This document shows positions 1 through 7,250 of a stretch of DNA of 30,090 nt, in pieces. The stretch covers positions 1 through 30,090 of the IMG/VR virus record IMGVR_UViG_3300009164_000241, one strand, 5' to 3'. The notes under the pieces were generated by a model. The model saw only the letters and a program-made list of their open reading frames with translations. It made no database searches and was not told the DNA's origin. The translations under genes and the position numbers were made by a program. Origin of the DNA: a virus. Position 1 is the first letter of the stretch; each line of letters begins with the position of its first letter.

Positions 1-114
1 AAGTTTGCAACGAATAACTACTATGATATAAAGAAAATGGCAAATAAAAATTATGTAGAGAAATTTTTAACAGAATACGAAAATGGTAATATTACAAGAC
101 AATCCAGTAATTGA
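1..114 (+). CDS. 3' end of an unidentified gene (partial)
   Basis: Reading frame 1 is open from the left edge of the window to a TGA at 112-114, giving 37 residues that end in ENGNITRQSSN. It could be the C-terminus of a gene that begins outside the window. It overlaps the next plus-strand ORF by 32 bases if that gene starts at 83, but does not overlap it if the start is the ATG at 125. The piece is too short for any functional statement, and an internal ATG at 37 means it could also be a very small ORF. Support is only the open frame and same-strand position. Confidence 0.45.
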   Translation, partial: KFATNNYYDIKKMANKNYVEKFLTEYENGNITRQSSN

Positions 115-406
115 AGCTAAATTAATGAGAAAGAAATCTTTGAAAGATAGTCCAGCTATAGAAGTTGGTGAAACTTTCATTGGTCATTATTACGAAAAAC
201 CAGAAATTGGTAATTCATTTTATTTTTTTAGTACTGAAATTTCCACACAGAAAGCCTTCTGGAAAAGAAGTGGTATTGTACCATTCCAAACAACTTCAGT
301 AACAAAAATTATTGATGAATTTACCTTTGAAACTAAAAACTCTGTTTATTATCTAATTGATAAGTCAAGGGAAAGGGATATAAAGATTGAGGATATACTT
401 AAATAA
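83..406 (+). CDS. Small beta-rich protein of unknown function (107 aa)
   Basis: I do not recognise a named family. The protein is full length, and its last codons run into a terminator hairpin. The central part alternates hydrophobic and polar residues as in a small beta barrel. The pattern IGHYYEKPEIGNSF followed by VPFQTTSVTKI and FETKNSVYYLI looks like a recurrent phage small-protein design in which a strand carrying TTS/TSP-V is followed by T-x-N-S-x-Y; this is pattern recall, not a search. The start at 83 overlaps the upstream frame; the ATG at 125 (Met15) is an equally plausible start because conserved-looking sequence begins only about residue 28. No Shine-Dalgarno is visible before either start. 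Confidence 0.7.
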   Translation: MVILQDNPVIEAKLMRKKSLKDSPAIEVGETFIGHYYEKPEIGNSFYFFSTEISTQKAFWKRSGIVPFQTTSVTKIIDEFTFETKNSVYYLIDKSRERDIKIEDILK

Positions 407-435
407 AAAAAGACACCTAATTGGTGTCTTTTTTT
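405..435. terminator. Bidirectional intrinsic terminator between convergent genes
   Basis: An A-run, the stem AGACACC, the loop TAATT and the arm GGTGTCT are followed by a T-run. With the A/T tails the two arms pair over 13 bases (405-417 with 423-435). It has a U-tract in both directions and lies exactly between the stop of the 107-aa plus gene and the stop of the HAD-like minus gene. Confidence 0.9.
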
Positions 436-1540
436 ATTTCTTTGATTTATTCTTTTTTCTTTTAAAAGCGAATTTCTTATAAAGGTCACCAGCTTGGTTT
501 ACGTTATTTTTCATTTGGTTATGATAATCATCTTTTGGAGCATCATTAGAGTTGGGATATAGTCTTTGTGTCATATTATTCCATTTAGTAAATGGAAGGA
601 CTGAGGACTCTAATCCAGGTGTCTGGTGTGATGTTTCTGTAAACTTGGTTACCTCACCACCTTTTATTGTTGGATCTGTAGTTTTATAAAGACTCAACTT
701 AACTTCACTACTTATAGATGGTAATTTTTCTTTAAAGAACTTTTTAACGTGTTCAACATTTTTTGGATCGTCATCTGAGAATCCAACAGATACTGATTTG
801 GCTCCTATATTTTTTCCTAATTCACTACATCTTTCTATGAAAAAGTTAAGTGCTATTTCTTTAGCTACTTCAGGGTTTGAAGCACTTGCTTCACCAAATT
901 CTTTAGCAAAACTCGGAGAACTAACTCCATAGAAACTACAAGAATCTAAATATTTACTAACTAGAGTGTTTTGTGATGGAACTCCTTCCAATTGCATTTC
1001 ATTTATTGGTTCTCCTATATCAAAAATATATTTATATTTCTTCAATTGTTGAAACATTTCATCAGCCATTGAAAATCCTGGATTCAAAGAAGGCATTTTA
1101 GTCAATACATTGTCTATAACATATTCAACACCTTTTCTTATAGATTCTGGTTGATGGCCTCTTGCTGTTATTATAGCAAATAAGTAACCTTCTGATAAAC
1201 ATTTGATAAAAGCTTCCCATGAGGGAGCAAATGCTTTTTGTGTGATAGCTTTTTTAACATCTTCTATGAAAGCATCTGAACCTCTTAATCCAGTATCTCT
1301 GAATTCGGAAAAAGCCTCTATTGGATTATTATTTCTAAGTCTGTAATTTTCATTATCATTTCGAACTTCTGCAAATTTAGCAGTTGACACTTCAGTTGGT
1401 TGCCATTGGTCACCCACTTTTTTATCCATAAGGATTTTAGTGGGCATGTGTAGAATATTGTCATCCCAGTCTAAAGCGTAATAGTGTAATTCAGGTCCTT
1501 GTTGACTGAATTGTTCGAAACGTTTTATCATTTTTATCAT
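434..1540 (-). CDS. HAD-superfamily hydrolase-like protein
   Basis: A 368-aa protein with the haloacid dehalogenase signature in order. Motif I is ALDWDDN (Asp24 and Asp26, the nucleophile and general acid positions), motif II is IITARGH (Thr125), and the acidic motif IV is GFSDDDPKNVE (Asp256-258). HAD enzymes are mostly Mg-dependent phosphatases; the substrate cannot be read from the sequence. The long insert between motifs II and IV would be a cap. The first residues MIKMIKRFEQF form a short basic/aromatic tag also seen at the ends of other proteins here. The C-terminus is Lys-rich (FKRKKNKSKK). The start is Met1 or Met4. The gene begins one base after the stop of the acidic-protein gene, so the two are probably co-transcribed and coupled. 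Confidence 0.8.
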   Translation of the reverse strand: MIKMIKRFEQFSQQGPELHYYALDWDDNILHMPTKILMDKKVGDQWQPTEVSTAKFAEVRNDNENYRLRNNNPIEAFSEFRDTGLRGSDAFIEDVKKAITQKAFAPSWEAFIKCLSEGYLFAIITARGHQPESIRKGVEYVIDNVLTKMPSLNPGFSMADEMFQQLKKYKYIFDIGEPINEMQLEGVPSQNTLVSKYLDSCSFYGVSSPSFAKEFGEASASNPEVAKEIALNFFIERCSELGKNIGAKSVSVGFSDDDPKNVEHVKKFFKEKLPSISSEVKLSLYKTTDPTIKGGEVTKFTETSHQTPGLESSVLPFTKWNNMTQRLYPNSNDAPKDDYHNQMKNNVNQAGDLYKKFAFKRKKNKSKK

Positions 1541-1541
1541 A

Positions 1542-1862
1542 TTACTTCTTTCTTCTTTTTACAAAGTAGTTGAAGGATTCAAGTTTTCCTTCTTCCTCTT
1601 CTTCCATTTCTTCTCCACCCATTTCTTCATCATCATCAAAGTCTTCTTCTTCTTCCATATCATCATCTTCACCAAAAGAGGACATTTCATCATCATCACC
1701 TTCCATTTCATCATCATCGAAATCTTCGTCACCTTCCATTCCTTCAGACTCTAGTTCGAACTCTTCTACTACTTCATCATCTTTCATTGCAGAGACCATA
1801 ATCTTACCATCCATCTCTTCGATTTTTATTTCAAAACCATTTACTTCAATTGTTGTTTTCAT
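1542..1862 (-). CDS. Highly acidic low-complexity protein (106 aa)
   Basis: The first 38 residues look folded (MKTTIEVNGFEIKIEEMDGK, beta-rich). Residues about 39-92 are almost entirely Glu, Asp, Met and Gly in runs such as DDDMEEEEDFDDDEEM. The tail is abruptly basic (LESFNYFVKRRKK). Such charge layout is known from phage prohead-core or scaffold-type proteins and from DNA-mimic proteins; I cannot choose between them. It lies directly upstream of the HAD-like gene with one base between them and has an AATATATA-type promoter upstream. The basic aromatic C-terminus resembles the N-terminal tag of the HAD protein. Confidence 0.75.
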   Translation of the reverse strand: MKTTIEVNGFEIKIEEMDGKIMVSAMKDDEVVEEFELESEGMEGDEDFDDDEMEGDDDEMSSFGEDDDMEEEEDFDDDEEMGGEEMEEEEEGKLESFNYFVKRRKK

Positions 1863-1882
1863 ATCAATTAAATTTTTATTTT

Positions 1883-1890
1883 TATATATT
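1883..1890 (-). promoter_or_regulatory. Late-type TATA promoter box (AATATATA)
   Basis: On the minus strand this reads AATATATA about 20 bases before the ATG of the acidic-protein gene. It matches the box found before many other genes in this window. Confidence 0.55.
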
Positions 1891-1924
1891 AAATTTTAAA
1901 CTCTATTTTAATTTAAACTTTTAT

Positions 1925-1933
1925 TATAAAATA
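1925..1933 (+). promoter_or_regulatory. Possible TATA-type box upstream of clpP
   Basis: TATAAAATA lies 13 bases before the clpP ATG. It is a weaker relative of the AATATATA/TATAAATA boxes elsewhere in the window; no -35-like partner is clear. Confidence 0.3.
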
Positions 1934-1946
1934 GTGTAAAAAATAC

Positions 1947-2609
1947 ATGACTAATAATGATTTTAGAAACTACGCAATTAAACATAGAAAAATATCTAGT
2001 ACTTTCTATGATTCCTATTCCAAATTAAATACCACACAGCACATCTTAGATGATGTTAGTGAAGGTATTATGGTGGATATATTTTCAAAATTATTGGATT
2101 CTCGAATTATATTTCTCTCAACCGAAATGGAATCTGATATTTGTAATATCATAAAAGCACAACTTCTTTACCTAGAACAATTAGATTCTGATAAAGATAT
2201 TAAAATTTATATTGATTCACCTGGTGGTAGTGTTTATTCTGGTTTAGGTTTATTGGATACAATGGATTACATAAAGCCAGAAATAGTAACAATAAACACT
2301 GGATTAGCTGCTTCTATGGCTGCTGTACTTTTATGTTCTGGTGCTCAAGGTAAAAGAAAAACACTAAAAAGAGCTAGAACCATGATTCACCAACCATTGG
2401 CTGGATTTGGTGGATACTTACAAGCATCTGATATAGAAATTGATGCTAAAGAGATAAACTCTTTGAAGAAAGAATTACACAATATAATCTCCGATAGAAC
2501 TGGTAAAAGTTATGATAAAGTTGAGAAAGATTCTGATAGGGATTATTGGATGACTGCTGAAGAAGCTCTGAAATATGGAATGGTTGATGAAATAATCAAT
2601 AGGAAATAA
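1947..2609 (+). CDS. clpP: ClpP-type serine peptidase
   Basis: A 220-aa member of the S14 Clp protease family. Family marks are IDSPGGSV (residues 90-95), the nucleophile in GLAASMAAVLL (Ser123), the histidine in RTMIHQP (His148) and the aspartate in DRDYWMTAEEA (Asp199, aligning with the ERD motif of bacterial ClpP). The complete catalytic triad and the oligomer-forming handle suggest an active tetradecameric chamber protease. About 35 residues precede the folded core; they do not resemble a signal peptide and could be a cleaved propeptide. In phages S14 peptidases often serve in head maturation, but this one looks closer to housekeeping ClpP, so host-protein turnover or hijacking of host Clp ATPases is also possible. 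A strong hairpin terminator follows. Confidence 0.93.
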   Translation: MTNNDFRNYAIKHRKISSTFYDSYSKLNTTQHILDDVSEGIMVDIFSKLLDSRIIFLSTEMESDICNIIKAQLLYLEQLDSDKDIKIYIDSPGGSVYSGLGLLDTMDYIKPEIVTINTGLAASMAAVLLCSGAQGKRKTLKRARTMIHQPLAGFGGYLQASDIEIDAKEINSLKKELHNIISDRTGKSYDKVEKDSDRDYWMTAEEALKYGMVDEIINRK

Positions 2610-2636
2610 AAAAAACCCCTTAAAGGGGTTTTTTTT
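2608..2636. terminator. Bidirectional intrinsic terminator after clpP
   Basis: The hairpin is an eight-A run, CCCCT, loop TAA, AGGGG, then an eight-T run. It lies between the clpP stop and the convergent stop at 2640 and can act on both strands. Confidence 0.92.
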
Positions 2637-2639
2637 ATT

Positions 2640-2972
2640 TTATTCAGTAGGTTTATTTTTCTTTGGCCTAGGTCTTCTATAAGGTTTTTTAGTTTTTTCA
2701 GAAGCTGGTTTTGGATGTTCTTCTGAAGTATGTTTTGGTCTAGATTTAGACTTAATATCTTTAACTGTAGTTTTTTCGGTTTGTGTTTCAGATTCTACTT
2801 TAACAGGTTCTTCAACTTGTTTTACTTCTTCCACAATAACTTCTTCAGCAACCAATGCTTTTTCAATTACAACTTCTTCAACAACTGTTGCTACATAAGC
2901 ACTAGATTCTACGATTTCAGTTGTTGATTCCCCAAAACCGAATAATTTTTTAAGACCATTTAAAAATCCCAT
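2640..2972 (-). CDS. Small charged protein with amphipathic N-terminus (110 aa)
   Basis: No recognised family. Residues 1-14 (MGFLNGLKKLFGFG) form a short amphipathic, membrane- or partner-binding-like helix. Residues 17-70 are rich in Val and Glu (repeated VVEEV/VIVEEV units, probably extended or helical). The last 40 residues are Pro/Lys/Arg-rich and likely disordered (PYRRPRPKKNKPTE). The alternation of acidic middle and basic tail suggests a linker or scaffold protein. It ends at the shared terminator with clpP and has an ATATATATA box upstream. Confidence 0.7.
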   Translation of the reverse strand: MGFLNGLKKLFGFGESTTEIVESSAYVATVVEEVVIEKALVAEEVIVEEVKQVEEPVKVESETQTEKTTVKDIKSKSRPKHTSEEHPKPASEKTKKPYRRPRPKKNKPTE

Positions 2973-2991
2973 AATTTTTCAATTTTTTTCT

Positions 2992-3000
2992 TATATATAT
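2992..3000 (-). promoter_or_regulatory. Late-type TATA promoter box (ATATATATA)
   Basis: The minus-strand box ATATATATA lies about 19 bases before the ATG of the 110-aa gene. It faces away from the plus-strand box at 3079 in the same 118-base intergenic region. Confidence 0.5.
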
Positions 3001-3078
3001 CATGTGGAATACGCTTCCCCCTTAAAAAAATCAAAATTTATTTTTTTAATATAATAAAAAAGGTAGGACAAATTTATT

Positions 3079-3088
3079 AATATATATT
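3079..3088 (+). promoter_or_regulatory. Late-type TATA promoter box (AATATATATT)
   Basis: AATATATATT ends two bases before the ATG at 3091. It is the only evident promoter for the overlapping chain of zinc-finger ORF, homing endonuclease and uvsW. Confidence 0.5.
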
Positions 3089-3090
3089 AA

Positions 3091-3222
3091 ATGAAGTGTG
3101 AATATAGAAATTGTTTTGTTGAAGTAACTGGAAGGCCAAATAAAAAATTTTGTTCAATTAGATGTAAAAGAAATGAAGCAAAATATAGAAAAAGGAAAAG
3201 AGATAAATGCGAAAAAAGTTAG
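3091..3222 (+). CDS. 43-aa four-cysteine zinc-finger protein
   Basis: A short ORF from ATG 3091 to TAG 3220-3222. It has the layout C-x4-C (CEYRNC), about 12 residues, then KKFCSIRCKR (C-x3-C), followed by a strongly basic tail (KYRKRKRDK). The second half matches the FCS-x-x-C knuckle common in small zinc fingers attached to mobile endonucleases. It follows a TATA box closely and overlaps the start of the homing endonuclease by 16 bases in another frame, so it could be translationally coupled and may be a DNA-binding partner of that nuclease. The overlap, Cys spacing and basic tail argue that it is real. Confidence 0.7.
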   Translation: MKCEYRNCFVEVTGRPNKKFCSIRCKRNEAKYRKRKRDKCEKS

Positions 3223-4103
3223 AATGGGAGGAAATAGTAAGAAGATCATCTGAAAAACATCATAATAAGTATTCATATACTATTCAAGATTATAAAAATG
3301 GGAAATGTAAAATTGAAATTTTTTGTAGAAGTCACGGAAATTTTAAACAATCTATTGAATCACACTTGAATGGTAGAGGATGTCCAAAATGTGCAAATAA
3401 TATAAAATATACAATATCAACATTAATTGAAAAGATAAATTCTATACATGGTGATAAATATACATATGATTTTGAAGGTTTTAAAAACAATGAAAGTTTA
3501 ATAAACATAAATTGCAAGATGCATGGTTCTTTCAGAATGAAAGTTTCTAACCATTTGCATGGACAGGAGTGCAAATATTGTTCACATACCGTTTATACAA
3601 ATGAAGAATTCTTAGAAAGGTGTTCAAATTTACACAATAACTATTATGATTATAAATTAGTCGAATATAAAAATTATAAAAGTAAAATTAGTATAATTTG
3701 TCCAAAACATGGGATTTTTGTTCAAAATGCTAGAACTCACTTTAGAGGCCATGGTTGCCCATCTTGTAAATTATCCAAAGGTGAAATTAAGATAAAGGGA
3801 ATTTTAGTTGAAAAAAATATAAATTTTGAAAAACAAAAAAAATTCGAAAAATGTTACTATAAAGAAAAATTATCTTTTGATTTTTATCTTCCAGATTTTA
3901 ATGTTTGCTTAGAATATGATGGGTATCAACACTTCAACTCTGTTGAGTTTTTTGGGGGGGGAAAAAGTTTTGAAAAACAAAAAATACGAGATATTATAAA
4001 GGATAACTATTGTTTAAATAATAATATAAAGTTATATCGCATAAGGTATGATGAAAATATTGAAAAAAAATTAAATAAAATTTTAAATGAACTTCCGATA
4101 TGA
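3207..4103 (+). CDS. Homing endonuclease with three zinc-knuckle repeats and a Vsr/EDxHD-like nuclease domain
   Basis: A 298-aa protein. Three repeats of about 55-60 residues (roughly 10-62, 72-125 and 134-187) each carry K-Y-x-Y, then C-x2-HG-x-F, then H-(L/F)-x-G-x-(G/E)-C-x2-C, for example CRSHGNF followed by GCPKC. They are probable zinc-binding DNA-recognition modules. The C-terminal 110 residues hold a Vsr-like PD-(D/E)XK core: LSFDFYLPDFNVCLEYDGYQ (222-241), a conserved His242, and a final region with RDIIKDNYC and LYRIRYDE. Such repeats plus this domain are typical of free-standing phage homing endonucleases. It overlaps the zinc-finger ORF by 16 bases and the uvsW start by 17. An eight-G run at 3954-3961 lies inside the nuclease domain. 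The product would cut DNA near its own insertion site in genomes lacking it. Confidence 0.85.
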   Translation: MRKKLEWEEIVRRSSEKHHNKYSYTIQDYKNGKCKIEIFCRSHGNFKQSIESHLNGRGCPKCANNIKYTISTLIEKINSIHGDKYTYDFEGFKNNESLININCKMHGSFRMKVSNHLHGQECKYCSHTVYTNEEFLERCSNLHNNYYDYKLVEYKNYKSKISIICPKHGIFVQNARTHFRGHGCPSCKLSKGEIKIKGILVEKNINFEKQKKFEKCYYKEKLSFDFYLPDFNVCLEYDGYQHFNSVEFFGGGKSFEKQKIRDIIKDNYCLNNNIKLYRIRYDENIEKKLNKILNELPI

Positions 4104-5724
4104 TCCAAAGGAGGAAAAATTGATAGTGCAAAATTCAACAAGAATTGAATATCATCAAATATCTTTGTGGCTATCTAGAAAAGTTAAGGGTTACAGATTT
4201 TTACCAGCGGTAAAAATGGGAGTTTGGAACGGCGAGGTTTCGTACTTTGATAATGGTAAAATTAGTTTAGGTTTGTGGAGAGAATGTTTAAAGGCTTGTA
4301 AGGAAATTGGGGTAATTTTTAATATTGAAAATAAAGATGAATTCCCATTAAACAGAGAAGTAACATTAGAATCTGTTAAAGATTTTTGTGATGATTTCTT
4401 CAAGGATTATAAAATGAAGGATAGAAATACAGGAGAGTGGATACCATTTAAACCATATGACTATCAAGTTGAAACAGCTTATAAGATTTTGAGAAATAGG
4501 TATTGTATGGCTGAAGTTGCTACATCTGGTGGTAAGTCTTTAGTTATATCAATAGTAATGTTTTACACCTTAAAAAATATAAATCCAGAGGCTAAATTTT
4601 TAATTATAGTTCCATCAATAACATTAGTAACACAATTTTATGAGAATATAATGGAGTATAATTATGGATTTAATTTTTTATCCAAGTATCAAGATAAATT
4701 AGACTTTAGAGAACATAAAATTGATGAAATAGTTAAAGAAAATCCAACATATAATCCTTGCTATTTGAAAATGGAGGAAATTATGTCTGATAAACCACGA
4801 AAATATTCTGGTCCAACTCAACCAAATATTTACATAGGTTGTTATCAATCATTAGAAAAATGGCCAAAAGAATTCTTTCAACAATTCCATACGATTGCCT
4901 GTGATGAAGCACATGGTGCCAAAGCAACAACATTGACCACTATATTAAAGAGGACATTTGGGCATGCTTATAATAGATTTGGGGTTAGTGGTACATTCCC
5001 AACAGATGAAAGCTTGGAGATATTAACAATACAATCAGTATTAGGACCAAATGTAACTAAGATTGAGGCCAAGACCCTAGTAGAGTCTGGAACTATTACT
5101 CCGATGAATATAAAGGCAGTTGTTTTAAACCACTCACACGGTCAGTTAAATGAACAACTAGCTTATATTAAAAAAATGGGTGCTGGTGCAGACGCTTTCA
5201 GGTATGAAAAAGAATTCATACAACAATCTGATAAGAGGTTAGAATTTATAAAAAAGTTAATAGATAAATGTGATACTAATACTTTATTACTATTTCATAC
5301 AATTGAATATGGTACTAGAATATATGATAAATTAAGGACTGAACTAACTAATAAAGACTTTTATTACATCGATGGTGAGATTAATAATAAACAAAGGGAG
5401 TTTATTAAAAAAGAAATGGATAAAACCGATGGTAATGTAAAGGTACTAGTGGCTTCGTACGGTACACTGGGTACAGGAATTTCTATAAATGCCATTTTCA
5501 ATGTTGTTTTTGCTGATTCTTTTAAATCCGAACAAATTATCATTCAATCTATTGGTAGGGCTTTAAGAAAACATAATGATAAACAAGTAGCTACAATATT
5601 TGATTTAGTAGATGTTTTTGACACAAAAGAAATGAATAATATTTTATACAAGCATTTCTTGGAAAGAGAGAAGTTTTATAAAAAAAGAGAATATCCTTAC
5701 AAAGTTATAAAGATGAACCTTTAA
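4087..5724 (+). CDS. uvsW: UvsW-type recombination helicase
   Basis: A 545-aa superfamily 2 helicase matching T4 UvsW over its full length. T4 UvsW unwinds R-loops and branched DNA and moves replication from origin-dependent to recombination-dependent initiation. The N-terminal domain retains the UvsW pattern GYRFLP...VWNGEV (35-51). Motif I is ATSGGKSL (145-152), Ia follows at SITLVTQ, motif II is DEAH (273-276), III is SGTF (301-304), V is ASYGTLGTGIS (456-466), and VI is QSIGRALRKH (487-496). The C-terminus YKVIKMNL mirrors the T4 ending YVMKTVNL. Met1 lies inside the homing endonuclease gene but aligns well with the T4 start. No promoter of its own is visible, so it likely depends on transcription through the nuclease gene. 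Its stop overlaps the convergent gp5-like gene by four bases. Confidence 0.96.
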   Translation: MNFRYDPKEEKLIVQNSTRIEYHQISLWLSRKVKGYRFLPAVKMGVWNGEVSYFDNGKISLGLWRECLKACKEIGVIFNIENKDEFPLNREVTLESVKDFCDDFFKDYKMKDRNTGEWIPFKPYDYQVETAYKILRNRYCMAEVATSGGKSLVISIVMFYTLKNINPEAKFLIIVPSITLVTQFYENIMEYNYGFNFLSKYQDKLDFREHKIDEIVKENPTYNPCYLKMEEIMSDKPRKYSGPTQPNIYIGCYQSLEKWPKEFFQQFHTIACDEAHGAKATTLTTILKRTFGHAYNRFGVSGTFPTDESLEILTIQSVLGPNVTKIEAKTLVESGTITPMNIKAVVLNHSHGQLNEQLAYIKKMGAGADAFRYEKEFIQQSDKRLEFIKKLIDKCDTNTLLLFHTIEYGTRIYDKLRTELTNKDFYYIDGEINNKQREFIKKEMDKTDGNVKVLVASYGTLGTGISINAIFNVVFADSFKSEQIIIQSIGRALRKHNDKQVATIFDLVDVFDTKEMNNILYKHFLEREKFYKKREYPYKVIKMNL

Positions 5725-7247
5725 ACATATGTGTCAAATTCACTTTGTTTAATTAGTGTATATGTGAAAGAGTTCTTCCTAGCCTCTGATTCTTGTTTTT
5801 CACAGAATCCCATAAATTGATCAAACTGACTAGCCATCTTAAACACTTGACATCCTTTTGACCAATTGAATACTGATAGACCACCACCACTCTTATTTGA
5901 TCTGTGTATATTAATTCCTATTGCTGCTTTATTTGTTTTAGAATTATAGTCATATTTATCAATATTCTTATTGACATGGTTAACAGTTGTAGCAAATTTA
6001 AGACATTTATGATCTGCTTTACCTTGGTGCAAACCAATTTTAAATTGATTAACATATTGCCCTAATTTTAAGATTGATACTACATCCGGTAGTTGTTTTT
6101 GTCTTGGTTCATATCCTGGTAAAGTTGTTATTGCATATTCATAGAGTTCCCAATTGCCATTACCATTCTTAAAGAAAACACACATTGTTTCATCAAATCT
6201 ATTAGTAACAGTTCCATCATCTTTCTTTCGGAGACCAACCATATTTAGGATAAATCTATCTTCAAATACTTTATAACCTTTAGATTTCATAAATCTGATG
6301 AGTTTATCAACTTTTGGTATAGATTTGGCCGAGGTTAATGGTTCAGGTTGTGGGTTAGTATTAGGTTGTGGTACTGTATCTGGTGTTCCATCAATAGCTG
6401 GTGGTACATAATTAGGGTCATATTCTGGTTTATCACCCTCCACAGGTGCATAGTTTGCAGATGTTGGGTCTGATTTTACTAAATCATTTGGCACAACAGT
6501 AGACCTCCAAACATCCCCAACTTGTCCTTTATTCTCTCTATCGGTATTTTTGACAGTTGAAACTTTACTATTATCTACTATATTAACATGATGGGAAAGA
6601 AATACTGGGTCTCTTAAAGCTTTATATTTCAAAAGAACTTCTATAAATGCTGGATTTGGTATAACAGGAGCTCCTAAGTTACCAAGATAAGGACCACCAG
6701 TTGAGCCAAGAAGGTTATCAACAAATCCATCAAACCAATCCATCCAGTGATTTCCTAATATTGCCTGTTGTCCTGCTGTTGCATCACCAAGATTTAACAT
6801 AGCGTTATTATCTTTAAGGTTCAAATTAATTGAATCTTCTTTTATATTCATGTTATTGAACTTGTGGTCTATTTTAAGACCTTCTTTATCATTTGAATAG
6901 ATTTGGGTTTTGTGATTAAACACAAGTGTACCCATTGAAAGATAATCAGATTCTTCTAACTTTTTTAATTTATTTTCTAAATTAACATTATAGTGATCTG
7001 CTCTTATAAATTCTGGTTTATAAGGATTTCCCTCATCAAATACTACTGAAACCACCTTACCAATTTCTGGTAAATCAAATTGATTACCAGATAAATCTTT
7101 CCAAGGTGTTGCCCAAGGTAATTCATCTACTGGTATATCATCAAAAATATTTAAAACTCTAACTCTACATCTACCCAATCTTTTTGGATCATTATTATCT
7201 TCTACGACTCCAATAAATAGTTGGCTTTTTAGTTCTTCTGTCCTCAT
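5721..7247 (-). CDS. gp5-like baseplate hub/spike protein with C-terminal L,D-transpeptidase-like domain
   Basis: A 508-aa protein. Residues about 6-85 are the OB-fold domain typical of gp5/VgrG spike proteins (FIGVVEDNNDPKRLGRCRVR, then LPWATPW and LPEIGKVVSVVF). Residues 100-250 include regular short strands compatible with a needle or connector, and 255-310 is a Pro/Asn-rich linker. T4 gp5 carries a lysozyme; no lysozyme motif is seen here. Instead residues 315-508 form a different domain with INIHRS (His448) and NWSKGCQVF (Ser463, Cys466). The spacing H-x14-S-x-G-C fits the L,D-transpeptidase (YkuD) signature H-x14-17-[ST]-H-G-C except for Lys in place of the second His. I infer a peptidoglycan-active or peptidoglycan-binding tip. 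It is the last gene of the baseplate module and starts three bases after the preceding gene. Confidence 0.85.
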   Translation of the reverse strand: MRTEELKSQLFIGVVEDNNDPKRLGRCRVRVLNIFDDIPVDELPWATPWKDLSGNQFDLPEIGKVVSVVFDEGNPYKPEFIRADHYNVNLENKLKKLEESDYLSMGTLVFNHKTQIYSNDKEGLKIDHKFNNMNIKEDSINLNLKDNNAMLNLGDATAGQQAILGNHWMDWFDGFVDNLLGSTGGPYLGNLGAPVIPNPAFIEVLLKYKALRDPVFLSHHVNIVDNSKVSTVKNTDRENKGQVGDVWRSTVVPNDLVKSDPTSANYAPVEGDKPEYDPNYVPPAIDGTPDTVPQPNTNPQPEPLTSAKSIPKVDKLIRFMKSKGYKVFEDRFILNMVGLRKKDDGTVTNRFDETMCVFFKNGNGNWELYEYAITTLPGYEPRQKQLPDVVSILKLGQYVNQFKIGLHQGKADHKCLKFATTVNHVNKNIDKYDYNSKTNKAAIGINIHRSNKSGGGLSVFNWSKGCQVFKMASQFDQFMGFCEKQESEARKNSFTYTLIKQSEFDTYV

Positions 7248-7250
7248 ACT

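Noticed and set aside
1570-1899. Plus-strand ORF of almost only Ser, Ile and Pro
   Set aside because: It is the complement of the acidic Asp/Glu repeat region of the minus-strand gene; composition is an artefact of GAN codons read in reverse.
2730-2927. Plus-strand Phe/Asn/Cys-rich ORF
   Set aside because: Complement of the Glu/Val-rich part of the 110-aa minus gene; no start context or plausible protein composition.
3013-3023. CCCCC tracts near 3017 and 21712, upstream of two late boxes, as a possible -35 or activator site
   Set aside because: Only two cases, at different distances from the box, and absent from the other promoters.
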